In this document: positions 1 through 10,331 of the stretch, piece after piece | Position numbering within the stretch: the stretch's first letter is position 1 | How the letters are laid out: every line of letters begins with the position of its first letter | DNA from: Anthostomella pinea | Taxonomy: Eukaryota; Ascomycota; Sordariomycetes; Xylariales; Xylariaceae | Length of the DNA: 64,000 nt | Assembly (NCBI GenBank): GCA_963556695.1 | Contig: CAUWAG010000003.1 | Location: 8,122,001-8,186,000 of the forward strand | Direction: 5' to 3' | The notes under the pieces: generated by a model | The model's input: only the letters and a program-made list of their open reading frames with translations | Told to the model about the DNA's origin: nothing | Database searches by the model: none | Program-made: the position numbers and the translations under genes

Positions 1-2
1 AG

Positions 3-3000
3 CATATCAAGAGAGCCACTAGAGTTCGGCCCCGGAAGAGGGCCAAGAAGGCAGCCAAGGCCGGCGACTGGCATGGCAAAGATAGCGAAAAGCTCTATGT
101 CAACAAGAAACTCAACGACATTATAGCGGAGTACGAGAAGTATCTCAGAGAGAACCCAGAGTGTTGCAATGACCAGAAAGGCCATTTTAATAAGATGGAA
201 GGGTTCTTGGATCAAGCCCTCAAGTCTATCGGTTTTGGGAAGCACAAGACTCACCTCACGGAGCTGAAGACGGTTGGGCCCGGGGCGGTCGATGTGGGCT
301 TCCTCGACTTTGATTTCAGGCCTTCGAGCTCCCCGACCTTCTTGAATGCCGCGGCACGTGCACAAAAAGAAGGCAAATCGATGCTGAACCTCAACTTCCC
401 AGTTGGAGACCCCAATGTTTTGCATTATGGGTTCAACTACTACAAGGAGAGTGTTCTGAAAGGTGGCTTGACCACCGACGAGAAGAGAAATCTTTCAACT
501 CCGGATGTTGCTACCCCCAAAACCTCCGGTGGTGCGCCCGGGCCGGACGGCGGCGGAGTTGCTGGGTTTGATGCCAAAAAGGCGGAAGCAACGAGACTGG
601 TAGTGGCAGAGGAGAGGTATTTTAAGTGGTCGAACCCAGCGGAACTCTGGGAGCAAATCCATAAAGATTCCACCGTGCCCAAGTCTAAAGCACAGGTTCA
701 AAGATATCCAGACGCCGACTGGCCCCTCATGAACCCAGACGATGATCTGACAGACAAACCAAGGAAACACTATCAAAATCAACTGGGCACAATATACGAG
801 CATCATAAAACGAGTCTCAACGACATAAAAAACCAGGCGGATGTACAGGAACTCAAGGACCAAGCACAACGCTTGGTCGGGGATGTCGACAAACAGATGT
901 CTCGAGTGAAGCGCTGGCTTAGAGACGGCGATGGCCATTTCTTCCCCACATATTGCGAAGGAGATAAAGAAGGAGAACCAACGCCTCGACTCGGCGAGAA
1001 CCCGGCACCCGAACTCAAAGTCACAAGGTTTGACGGTTCGCACAAAGAGCATTTCGCGATTCTCTTCAATGGCGTCTTCAAAATCCGGATCTGGCAAACG
1101 ATGCGGCTTGTCATACTCAACAAACTATACAAGTTGGGCGAAGCTAAACTGGTAGAGCTGGTGCGAGCTGAGAGAGACAAACTGGAAGGGTGGTGGTACC
1201 ACGAAGAGGTCTGGGGGGAATACGACGACAATCGTCACATTGCACTAAAGAAGTCAAAGAACTATAAGAGACTTGTGAACCGCCACACCACACGCAAAAG
1301 AATGCAGAAATTATGGAGTGAAAGAATGAAGAGACTGGGAGAGGTCATCGAGGAGCTGGAGGCGACCCCGGACAAGTTCGATGCGGTATTAATACAGAAC
1401 GAGGCAGCGGCGAAGGCAGCAGCGGAGAAGGCAGCGGCGGAGGCGGCAGCGGCAGAGGCGGCAAGAAGAGCTGAACTTCTCAAGGCAGGAGTTACAGCGT
1501 CGACAAATGGTAAACCATCATCAGCACGCCCTAGTCCTCCTCCTCCTCCCCCTAGTAGCAGTCCGCCATGCCTGCCAACTCCCCCAACTCCCCCAAGCGA
1601 CGATGAATCTTCACCAGACGATGATGACGTTAGGCGTGACGGTTCTCCAGATCCCGGTCCTGATACCTCAGATGGTGAAAACAGTGATGGAAATGAGGAT
1701 GGTACAAAGGGCCAAAGTGGTCCAGCCAAACCATCAGAAACACTGAGGTTGCTAGCAGGTTTCAGGAGAGTGCGCGACTCGGCGCAGCAGAAAGCGAGCA
1801 GAGCCAAAGAGCGCAACGACAAATTGGACGACGGCGACCCGGGTAACGAACATCTGATCCAGGCCAACAACCAGGTAATAATGTCGGCCAACCAGTCCAT
1901 TTGGGGCATGGACTGCGAGATCCATGCATTAGAGCAGGGTAGCGTCCCCGACGCGACCAAGAAACCCCAATGGACGCCCCCGGAAGATACCTACTACTGG
2001 AGAAACACCAAGCCGATCCGGAAGAAGCAGGATCCGCCCCTCGACATCGTCAGCCTTGGCCCCGGCCCCATCCCCGGCGAGCACCCGACACCCACGTCCA
2101 CAAGGGTCCTAGTCGGTGCTCCGCCTGGCTTCGGCTATGACCCCCCTAAGAAGCCTTCTGCCTTCACGCTCAGTGACATCACAGGCGTTACGGGTACCTT
2201 TGGCACCTCGCCGGAACCGTCTCCTTCACCTACACGGCCGACTGATGTTTGGAAGAATCTTCTTAAAGATCCACAGGGATTTAGGCAGACTCTCTCATCA
2301 ACGGACAGGGCAGACGAGGTCAAGTGGAGATACGCTTACGCCCAGAAACTGGAAAAGGAACTCAAGCTCGCAAAAAGTACCCAGGTTCCGGTTCCGGGGG
2401 TGAGAAACCAGATGCTGGATGACGCCCGCTTTTGGAACAAAATAGACATGTTAGAGCTCCGCGACAACATGGGCGCGACAGAATCAAGCAAGAAGAAGCC
2501 GAACCCGCTGCCGGCCATCAGAGGGTGGGCTGGTGTCAATGATGACGCGAAGAACCTCAGCTACGACGAGTTCCTCATTCGGAACCTGCGGGTTCTTCGT
2601 GAGAGTCTACCGAAGGGAGAGAAACTGATCCCCGACGACGAGTGGGTGCGGATCTTGGCGGCTGCGTCGTTGTATTCGACCCGTTTGCAACAAGATAGGC
2701 TTGATGACTCCGACCCGTGGAGGACCGAGGCTGGGGCTGTAGGGGAGATTCAACGGCTGCTGGACGTAGCCAACAAGGATTATCCCCTCACTAATGCTGA
2801 GCAACGCCAAGGAAACAGATTCGTTGTCATTGGCGACGTGGCGCTTCACTTTCTAAATCGTTACTCGCAGAACTACCTTAGACCTTTGCGCATGCCCAAA
2901 CGTCCAACCGGCCCAGTGGCCCCTGACTCCAAACCGACCACCGAAAAGACCACCAAGAAACCCCAACCAACAACGGGGCTATCACAGGACAAGAACGGGG

Positions 3001-4763
3001 ATTGGTGGAGCACGAATTGGACGCTCGCGCAGTTGGCAGACTTCGATGCCTGGAAAGACTCGCTACAGGGCTCCGTAGGTATTGTATTCCTCCACGATCG
3101 GTGGATTTCATCTTTCTGCATCGCGTATTTCGAGGCCAACATAGCAGCCGGGAGGCCGGTGCACAAGAGTTTCGAAGATGTGCTCAAGGAGAACTGGAAG
3201 ACGACGTACGAATGCTTCGAGAGCGAACGAGCAAAGGACAAAGGAGCACCCGAGCCGTATAAAGCTGCCCGGGATGAGTTCGTCAAGAAGAACATCGCAG
3301 TCGCCACCAGTCGTTTAGGCAAAGACATCTTGGAGGTGGTTAAGCCTCTTCGCTCCACGACGCCAGCGGACAGCACCGGCCCGCCGGCCAACCCTCTGGA
3401 GCAGCTGCTGGGCGAGGTGCGGTCACTATATGATGATGCAATTTTCGCTATCTACAGCGAGGCCATCCAAGAACGCCAAGTGGAATCCGAGGAGGAGCCC
3501 GATGTCCGAACGGAGCTGGCTCCATATTTCGAGTATTATTGGGAGGCTACTATCGAGCCTTTTGTAAAGAAGGCATTTTACTCGAAAGATCCTAAAGAAA
3601 CCCAGGGTCTCCTCGGCAGGACAGGAAAATATTTTGCTAGCCAGACGCAATTCAAAGAAGTGGACAGCCGGGTCAGAATAGCCAGACTCAGAACATCTCT
3701 GGATAAACAGGCCACAGAGGATGTACAGAAGACGTTCACCGGAGATAAAACCATCGGCGACGGTGCGCGGGGGTCTGCCGTGGATATCATGGTGGACCTC
3801 ATCATGAAAGACATGGGGAAAGCAGTCGAGGACTTTGTTCGCGGACAAGGAGATGACGTGCTAAAGGGAAAAGCCTTCGCGCAGACTTACGCGAAAGTGC
3901 TCGAGGACGTCATGACCAAGCGTACGAAAATTATCAAGGACGAGCAGGACAAGCTCGCCGTGGACGCCAACCAACAGGCTGCCGAGATCAAGAAACTCGA
4001 GGAGGAGCGCAAAAAGAAGGAGGCCGAAGCGCAACGCAAGGAGGATGCCGAAAAGAAACAGTTCGAGCTCAACACGAGGAAATATGCCGATAGACAAATA
4101 ACAGATCAGATCGGCATTGCGGTCAAGAACAACGAGCTCCCGGTCTATGTGCAGGCTCCCCTCCAGGGTGTCCTTACATCATACCTGGAGAGGTTTCTCA
4201 GCAACTATACGGTCAGCCAAGGCACCGCCAACACCAACAGGGCGACCTACTACACGATCGACGGAAGTATACGCGTCGTCATCCACGCCTTCGAGGAAGT
4301 GAAGAAGCGGGTGCAGAAGACCGTCGTCGACGGCAAACTGGGCGCCGCCGTGGCGGAGGCAAAGAATAAAGACGTCCTACTGGCCGTCCTGAACAACTTC
4401 ATCTCCGACCAGCCCGTCTTAGATCTGCCCACGGTCCAGTCCGACATGGAAGACCACATCGACTACGAGGTCAAGAAGACCAGCCGGGCGTGGCGGAAAG
4501 AGCAGAACATCGCGATCGAGTCCGAGGGCCAAAGCGAAAGCGAAGACGATGACGCGGGCATTCAGGGGTCCGACGGCTGGCCGGATTTCAAGCAACTCTT
4601 CAACAGCTGGTACACGGCGAAGCTTGCCGATGTTGTCCTTTCGCCGCTGCCTGTTCGGGAGCCTGCTGTGCATCTTAAGAAACCGATCCATCCCGGGAAG
4701 GCGGGCTTCCCGTCGCCCCGTTGGATTATGGGCGACAAGGGCAAGTGGGTTGCCGAGCTGTAG
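3..4763 (+). CDS. Very large protein of unknown function, 5' end outside the window
   Basis: The frame is open from the left edge (no stop before position 195, where the first in-window ATG lies), so this is the C-terminal 1,586 residues of a longer protein. No intron is needed. I recognise no enzyme domain. Visible features, numbered from the ATG at 195: an Ala/Glu/Lys-rich heptad-like stretch near residues 395-430, followed by a proline run and an acidic Asp/Ser patch (about 445-500). A Pro/Ser/Thr-rich linker lies around 620-690. A second strongly charged Lys/Glu coiled-coil segment sits near 1290-1325, and an acidic patch lies close to the end. The N-terminal in-window part is very basic. 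Composition suggests a scaffold or a lineage-specific protein. Codon use is ordinary and the frame is intact over 4.7 kb, so it is surely coding. The function is unknown. Confidence 0.85.
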   Translation, partial: HIKRATRVRPRKRAKKAAKAGDWHGKDSEKLYVNKKLNDIIAEYEKYLRENPECCNDQKGHFNKMEGFLDQALKSIGFGKHKTHLTELKTVGPGAVDVGFLDFDFRPSSSPTFLNAAARAQKEGKSMLNLNFPVGDPNVLHYGFNYYKESVLKGGLTTDEKRNLSTPDVATPKTSGGAPGPDGGGVAGFDAKKAEATRLVVAEERYFKWSNPAELWEQIHKDSTVPKSKAQVQRYPDADWPLMNPDDDLTDKPRKHYQNQLGTIYEHHKTSLNDIKNQADVQELKDQAQRLVGDVDKQMSRVKRWLRDGDGHFFPTYCEGDKEGEPTPRLGENPAPELKVTRFDGSHKEHFAILFNGVFKIRIWQTMRLVILNKLYKLGEAKLVELVRAERDKLEGWWYHEEVWGEYDDNRHIALKKSKNYKRLVNRHTTRKRMQKLWSERMKRLGEVIEELEATPDKFDAVLIQNEAAAKAAAEKAAAEAAAAEAARRAELLKAGVTASTNGKPSSARPSPPPPPPSSSPPCLPTPPTPPSDDESSPDDDDVRRDGSPDPGPDTSDGENSDGNEDGTKGQSGPAKPSETLRLLAGFRRVRDSAQQKASRAKERNDKLDDGDPGNEHLIQANNQVIMSANQSIWGMDCEIHALEQGSVPDATKKPQWTPPEDTYYWRNTKPIRKKQDPPLDIVSLGPGPIPGEHPTPTSTRVLVGAPPGFGYDPPKKPSAFTLSDITGVTGTFGTSPEPSPSPTRPTDVWKNLLKDPQGFRQTLSSTDRADEVKWRYAYAQKLEKELKLAKSTQVPVPGVRNQMLDDARFWNKIDMLELRDNMGATESSKKKPNPLPAIRGWAGVNDDAKNLSYDEFLIRNLRVLRESLPKGEKLIPDDEWVRILAAASLYSTRLQQDRLDDSDPWRTEAGAVGEIQRLLDVANKDYPLTNAEQRQGNRFVVIGDVALHFLNRYSQNYLRPLRMPKRPTGPVAPDSKPTTEKTTKKPQPTTGLSQDKNGDWWSTNWTLAQLADFDAWKDSLQGSVGIVFLHDRWISSFCIAYFEANIAAGRPVHKSFEDVLKENWKTTYECFESERAKDKGAPEPYKAARDEFVKKNIAVATSRLGKDILEVVKPLRSTTPADSTGPPANPLEQLLGEVRSLYDDAIFAIYSEAIQERQVESEEEPDVRTELAPYFEYYWEATIEPFVKKAFYSKDPKETQGLLGRTGKYFASQTQFKEVDSRVRIARLRTSLDKQATEDVQKTFTGDKTIGDGARGSAVDIMVDLIMKDMGKAVEDFVRGQGDDVLKGKAFAQTYAKVLEDVMTKRTKIIKDEQDKLAVDANQQAAEIKKLEEERKKKEAEAQRKEDAEKKQFELNTRKYADRQITDQIGIAVKNNELPVYVQAPLQGVLTSYLERFLSNYTVSQGTANTNRATYYTIDGSIRVVIHAFEEVKKRVQKTVVDGKLGAAVAEAKNKDVLLAVLNNFISDQPVLDLPTVQSDMEDHIDYEVKKTSRAWRKEQNIAIESEGQSESEDDDAGIQGSDGWPDFKQLFNSWYTAKLADVVLSPLPVREPAVHLKKPIHPGKAGFPSPRWIMGDKGKWVAEL

Positions 4764-6741
4764 GCGGGATGATGCTCCGCTTGGTGGGATTGGGTGCGCG
4801 GCGCGCTTGGGGCTCGGGACGGTCGACTGCGACTAAGTGTCAAGCGCGCGTGTGTTGGCGGGTTCTGGGGAAAGGGGGGAAAGGGGGAAACGAGGTTGGA
4901 GAAAGGGGAAGAGGCGGCATAGCGTACGCGCTTCGTTTTCTTGGTAGATGGGCCACTGGCGTCCTGGGCGGATCATGGAAGACGGGATATTTGTACCGCC
5001 TCGGAAAATGGCAGGGCAGGTCTGGCGGGCGGGCGGGCGAAACAGATAGACGTGGACAGCCACTGCGTGCCGTCCTTCACGCGCGCTTCTTCGGCACGAG
5101 CTTTCTTTCCTTTGTCTTTTCTTGAATACACAGTTTGGACAATTCGTACTCGCCGTTTCAACTTAGGTGCTGACTATTGAGTCCTTGGGATATGTGTGTG
5201 ACTTGCAACCATGATCAGTTGAAATAGGGGTGTCTCCTCCTCGGTAGTATATCCATCATCCATCCCGTCGGGTAAGCTGGCACATTTCATTGCCTCTCTA
5301 CGCGGTGAGGATTTCCAGGTCCCTTACTAGCGAGGTCCTGGAACGTTTTTTTGCGACGACCCAACGTCGACGGCCCCGAACCACGGTGCACGAGTCCCGA
5401 CGCCAAACATACATCAATAAAAGGGGATGACGATACGCACGCAACCGTTCATATCGCCCGCAAACCGCTGCCGCGGCGGTGGAAGAGCTCGTAATACGGC
5501 CGGCGTTGAGACGGTGACCTATTGGCGGATGGAAGGTTGGAAGCTTCGTATTAGCTCCTTTTCAGCGCCCCGCAATATCAGTCACGATGTTCTAAAAGGA
5601 GTAAACGCATGGCCAGATACCCTCATCCTTATGGAGGCTTGACTTAGCTTCAAAGCCACTTGTATGTGTGTATAGATGTATGTATGTACAGGTGGACTGC
5701 TTGTTACGCCACGTCGCCCTTATGGCACATACGTTAGACGTTGAAAACTGCAACCAACCAACCAACCATGTTGAAACGTTCATAGCAACTCCTGAAAATA
5801 GACCAGTCACTTGGAAGTCCATTTAAGGTCAATGCTATCCTGAATTATTCTGCCCTTCGCCTATAGGCAGGCCGTCGAACGAATGAATGCAACAACCTCC
5901 CGTCGGTCAAGCGGCGCAAGACTGTCTGTCACAAAGGTTCAACAACAACAGGCTCCTAGCATCAAGCCATCTCGTTATCAATCCTAGCGACATGATTTCA
6001 TATATAGAGATGGAAACCAGCGGCGCATTGCAAGATAGGGGTCATACCAGTGTTATGCATGAGCAAAACTTCGTCGGGGGCAGCTTCGCTGATCACGACA
6101 CAGGCGATATCTCCTATACGGTACCAATGAACAGTGCAATAAGTAAACATCATAGTATGCATGATATCCATAGTGCTGTTGTCGAGCTCCAGGACAGGAC
6201 GACAAAAGGTATGTCTATCGCAAGAAAAAATAATCAATCTGGTGCGTTCGGAAATTTTGCTCATATTAAGCCTCATATTCTCACCAGACAGGCGGCTGCC
6301 TGCCTCCAAAGTACTTCGTTGCAACTGTCCAAGAACCCAACGCATGTAGCTCATCGGGGCGGAGAGCAGACAGGTTAGTCTCAAAGCATCGACCAAACGG
6401 ACTGTATTTTCAACAAGGAATAATCCAATAAGGCACTGCGGTGATTGTGCCATGAGTAGCAGCAATTCAATCCCCTGCTGTTGACGACCTCAGACCCAGA
6501 CATACGATTGAAGTCTACCTAGGTAGTGAGTATCCCCAATCCCCCTATTCTCCAACTGCCAGTTCCGGAACTCCAAGAGGGCAAAGTGCTGCTCGCTACC
6601 TAGGCACGCACGTTTCATCGGCAACAGATCAGCGTCCCTGTATTTTAATCATACAATGTCATTCGTTATCATCTTGCCCAGCCCTTCGCTACGCTACGAG
6701 TGGTCAATCTGTTATCAACGTCTCCCGGCTAGTGTTTGTTA
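4764..6741. other. Intergenic region between two 3' ends
   Basis: About 2 kb between the converging ends of the large unknown gene and PPG1. It holds short simple runs (TATG repeats near 5660-5685, CCAA repeats near 5750-5765). Open frames on both strands around 5.9-6.5 kb overlap one another and show no recognisable protein. I see no supported gene. Confidence 0.6.
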
Positions 6742-8182
6742 TTACAAGAAGTAGTCCGCAACGGGCTTCTTGGCCGGCATTCCCCTGGAATCCTGCGGCG
6801 CGGCCTGGAAGACGCGGTACCGCCTCGCAGGGCCGCCCTTCACCAGGGCACCGTTCTCAGCATCCATCAGGACGCCCCTGGCGCCGGGCCCGCCGTCGCT
6901 GCGGCCGACCTCACCGTTGCTGCGCGCGAAGATGCCCTCGCCGCCGGCGTCCTCCGAGAGCTCGAGCACGGCGGCGACGTTGCCGCAGCGGTAGCAGTAG
7001 TTGGGGGCGGACCACACGGTGACGATGCTCGCGTCGAACATCTCCTTGAAGCCCTCCATGACGAGCTGGTGCGCGCGCGCGATCAGCGACAGGTCGTTCC
7101 GGTGGTTGAAGACCTTGACGATATCAGCTCCAAACAGGAAGCCCGCGCCGCGCGGCGAGAGACCCCAGCCGTCGATGTCGTCTGGGTCCGACCACAGCAG
7201 GTCGCACATAGCGCCCTCGTGCGGCACCTCTTGCTTGCGGTCCAGCAGGCGGATCTTATCGACCGTGTCGATGAGCGGCGAGAGGCCGCCGTGCACGCAC
7301 AGCACCGCGCCTGTGGGGTTGCCGACTGTTCCTCCGCTCGAGCCTGATGCGCCGGACCCGGGTGGTCCCGTCTTCGCGGCGGTACCATTGGGACTCTTCT
7401 GCTCGCTGTCACCACTGGTGCCATTGTCACGCCGAAAGCGACTCATGACGTTCCCATCTGCATCGCAGACTTCGATCTCTATATCCGGGTCGTAGTACTC
7501 CTCGCTTCGCGTCGAATCGGTCGGCTGGGGGAAGCTGTTGGCAGCACCGAGCACGATGGCTCCCAGCGCCAGGTAGTCGAATATGTCACAGCAGTACCGC
7601 CATACATTAGCGCTGCCATACTTGCGCAGACATTCGTCGTAGAAGCCGTAAACTGTAGTTATTTGGCGGGATTCGTGGTTGCCCCGAATGAGGGTCATGC
7701 GATCGGGGTAGCGGACCTTGAGGCACAGGAGGAGGAGGAAGGACTCTAAAGAGTAGAAACCACGGTCGACGAAGTCGCCTGTACAAATATCCAGGTCAGC
7801 ACTGCACATAGGTGGATGCGCGCATATCGGGTCGCATACCCATGAAGAGGTAGTTCGTGTCTGGCGGATCGCCTCCCACCCGGAACAGCTCCATCAGGTC
7901 ATGGAACTGGCCGTGAATGTCGCCACATATCTATGCAGGAGTCAGAGGATACTCTCATGCATGCAAACAACATGACCGGCTTACTGTCACTGGGGCGGTG
8001 ACTGTGACGACGTTTCCCTCCTCGATGAGCAGCTCTCGCGCTTTGTGGCAGACCTCTCTGACCTGGGCCTCGGGTATCGGTCGGCAAGCCCGCAGCTGGG
8101 CGATCGCTCTATTGGCGAGGCATCAGAGACAAAGTTCTTCGGCTAGGGCACGGCGCAGGACCTACTTATCGAGGTCGCTCAT
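6742..8182 (-). CDS. ppg1: PP2A-like serine/threonine phosphatase, PPG1 type
   Basis: Four exons on the minus strand: 8182-8166, 8108-7985, 7930-7840 and 7778-6742, giving 422 residues. Introns are 57, 54 and 61 nt, all GT-AG. The spliced protein has the metallophosphatase signatures GDIHGQ, GDFVDRG and RGNHE, the HGGLSP block, and the C-terminal YFL typical of PP2A-family catalytic subunits. PPG1 is told apart from PP2A, PP4 and Sit4/PP6 by the LGAIVLG segment followed by a roughly 70-residue Ser/Gly/Pro-rich insert before VLCVHGG, and by the C-terminal block ending [10 protein letters not shown]. In yeast, Ppg1 works with the Far complex and acts in glycogen accumulation and mitophagy control; in filamentous fungi homologues act in growth and wall integrity. 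The first coding exon is only 17 nt. Identification is firm; the physiological role here is inferred from the family. Confidence 0.93.
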
Positions 8183-8945
8183 CTTTGCGACAGTGACTGT
8201 GGCGGCTGGGCTCAGCTGCCGGCGCGGTCGACGAGGGCGCTTGGCCTGGTATAATTGCGGATTCGGTGATCTCTCCTCGTCAGCACATGCCTTGTTGAAG
8301 CCCTTCTATCTCGAGAGTACGGCGCGTCGGGTGGTCGTCGGGGCGTCGGATCGCGTGACAGTCGCGTCCGAGTGGGATGTTCATGCAATCAATAAAACGG
8401 ACCAAATTTAGAGTCGCGGCTCCCAGAGTGGACCTTGAAAGTTGACGTCGAACGGGCCCACGGGCCACACCTTGGGGGATCCCGGTCGCAAAACTCCCCC
8501 CGATACCTGGTCTGAGCTCATGCGGCTGAACCGACCGGCGACTGCTAGCGGGACCCCTGGCAAATCTTCGGTACAAATGAGCTTCAGGGGATATGAGAGC
8601 AACTGCCAACTGGGAACTTTTGAAGCTCTCCGAAAGATCACACCACCACCTACGACAACCCCCCTTCTCGCCATTGAAACGACCAGGTCGTCCACCAGAA
8701 GTCCCACGGCCTCCAACCGTCATGCCAGAGCTACGAGGAGAGCCATAACCCCTACAATTCGCCGTTACACTCCTTTAAGAAGACCCAATTGGCGCAATCA
8801 AACCCGTGGACAACAACCTTCCAGCATCCACGCAGGCCCCAGCTCGAACCACCTCCAAGTTCCAACAGCGAGCACCCACCCTCAACCACCCCCAACCACC
8901 ACCAACAGGCCAGCAACCGCCCAACCCAGCCCACCCCCAGCAGAC
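8183..8945. other. Divergent promoter region of PPG1 and the small downstream gene
   Basis: 760 bp between the PPG1 start codon (minus) and the likely start at 8946 (plus). The plus-strand frame of the next gene stays open back to 8442, but that stretch is Pro/Thr/His-rich low complexity without protein character and probably forms the 5' UTR. Confidence 0.5.
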
Positions 8946-9440
8946 ATGCCACCACACCTACACCCGCGCTCCCGCATGACATCCTCCCTCTTCGCCACAA
9001 CCGTAGCCGTCAGCTTCCTCGTCGTAGCCGTCCCGCACATCCTGCCGTGTCCCGCGCCGCGGATCGCACACGCCGACTCCGCCTCAGCAACCTCCCAAAC
9101 CTACATCGAGACCGTAGTGCTGCCCGACGGGACGGTCAGGCAGAGGCGGCGGCGCAGCAGACGGTCGCCTGCGGAGGTCAAGGATGGGATTGCGCAGTTT
9201 GGGGCCGCGGCGAGCGGTAGTCGTAGTACTGGGGAGGGAGATGGGGAGACGGAGGTGGTCCCGGAGATTGGGAGCGAGGAGGGCCGGCCTAGAGAGAGGA
9301 GGGAGTGTCCCGTGCCGAAGCCCGGGGGCGTCATTGGCGAGCTGATGGGATTCAGGAAGGATAGGGACGCGTCGAGCACGGTGGATAGGAGGCGGACGGA
9401 TGGTGGTGGTGTAGGGAAGAGGACAAACGGCGACACATAA
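8946..9440 (+). CDS. Small single-membrane-segment protein, conserved-fungal type, function unknown
   Basis: A single-exon frame of 164 residues starting at the ATG at 8946; a second in-frame ATG lies at 8976. The N terminus is short and basic, then comes one hydrophobic segment (about residues 14-32) ending in LPCP. A basic Arg-rich stretch follows near residues 60-72, then an acidic/Gly/Ser linker, and a second Cys-Pro element (ECPVPKPGG, near residue 123). This layout, a basic N terminus, one membrane segment and two Cys-Pro motifs, matches a small conserved Pezizomycotina family I have seen annotated only as hypothetical. A mitochondrial or ER membrane location is possible. The start choice rests on the hydrophobic segment being near the N terminus. 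No enzyme function is claimed. Confidence 0.6.
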   Translation: MPPHLHPRSRMTSSLFATTVAVSFLVVAVPHILPCPAPRIAHADSASATSQTYIETVVLPDGTVRQRRRRSRRSPAEVKDGIAQFGAAASGSRSTGEGDGETEVVPEIGSEEGRPRERRECPVPKPGGVIGELMGFRKDRDASSTVDRRRTDGGGVGKRTNGDT

Positions 9441-10331
9441 CGTAGCATGCCATGGACCTGGGTGACCGTGGCTGGTGGTTGAACCCTAGAGTGTATATGT
9501 ACCAGCCGAGCAATCTGTACATGGTCCCATCGATTTCCTACTTCCTGGCTCCTCGCCAGTGTGCATCGTCTATGCTTGCGCATGAGAAGTTTGGGTATGA
9601 TAATGAAACAAAACGAAGGTCTGCTGGCCGGGACAATAACTTGATAGCATGAAGCTCCCACTCAGGTCGTCGAAATCATCTATAGAGATAAACAAGCTTA
9701 GACTGGCTTTATAGGGGAAGTGTCAGCTTTTCGCATCGTACGAGTCCTGGCGAAGCAAGCCGCAACATTGCTGATCACAAAACATATAGAATACCGTTTC
9801 CACAACACCATAAGCACGTAGATCAATTATACTGGAGAACTTGTGGCGGCTTCAGAAGAATTCATTAACTTTTCGTTGTCCATGTGCCAGCATATTAAGC
9901 CTGGCAGACTAAGGACTCCTTGAACTCCATCGTGTGCCGCGTTCCTCCTATAGACTGGTCTTTTGTGATATACCAGGCTCTTCCGTTATCATGAGTGAGT
10001 CAGTTCTCTTTTCCCATGAAACCAGCCTGGTCTATAGCCAGCCTGCTTCACAAATCAGACCGCCAGAAACAGAACCATCACGCCCGGCACCTTTCATATT
10101 AAGGCTAGCACCGCGACACAAGTCAGCGAGTGCCATCTTAGCTTCCCACCTCTAGAGTCCTGAGAAGCATGGAAAGTATAGAAAGCGAAGGAGATTCGTA
10201 TCTTGGATAGTAGTACAAGTGAGAAACCACGACGCGTGGCATGGCTGATGAAGAATCAATGTCGGTAGTCGGAACTATTTAGCGGAAGAGGTATCGTCGA
10301 AATCGGTCGGGAAAACACTGGTCTGCGAGAT
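9441..10331. other. Intergenic region, nothing recognised
   Basis: 890 bp between the 3' ends of the small membrane protein and the GATA factor. It is relatively AT-rich with only short open frames. No RNA gene or repeat was recognised. Confidence 0.5.

Noticed and set aside
5887..6378. Possible gene of 163 residues
   Set aside because: A longer overlapping frame exists on the other strand, there is no homology I recognise, and composition resembles non-coding DNA.
6736..7347. Long plus-strand open frame opposite PPG1
   Set aside because: It is the mirror of a GC-rich coding exon and has Arg/His/Ala-rich composition with no protein character.
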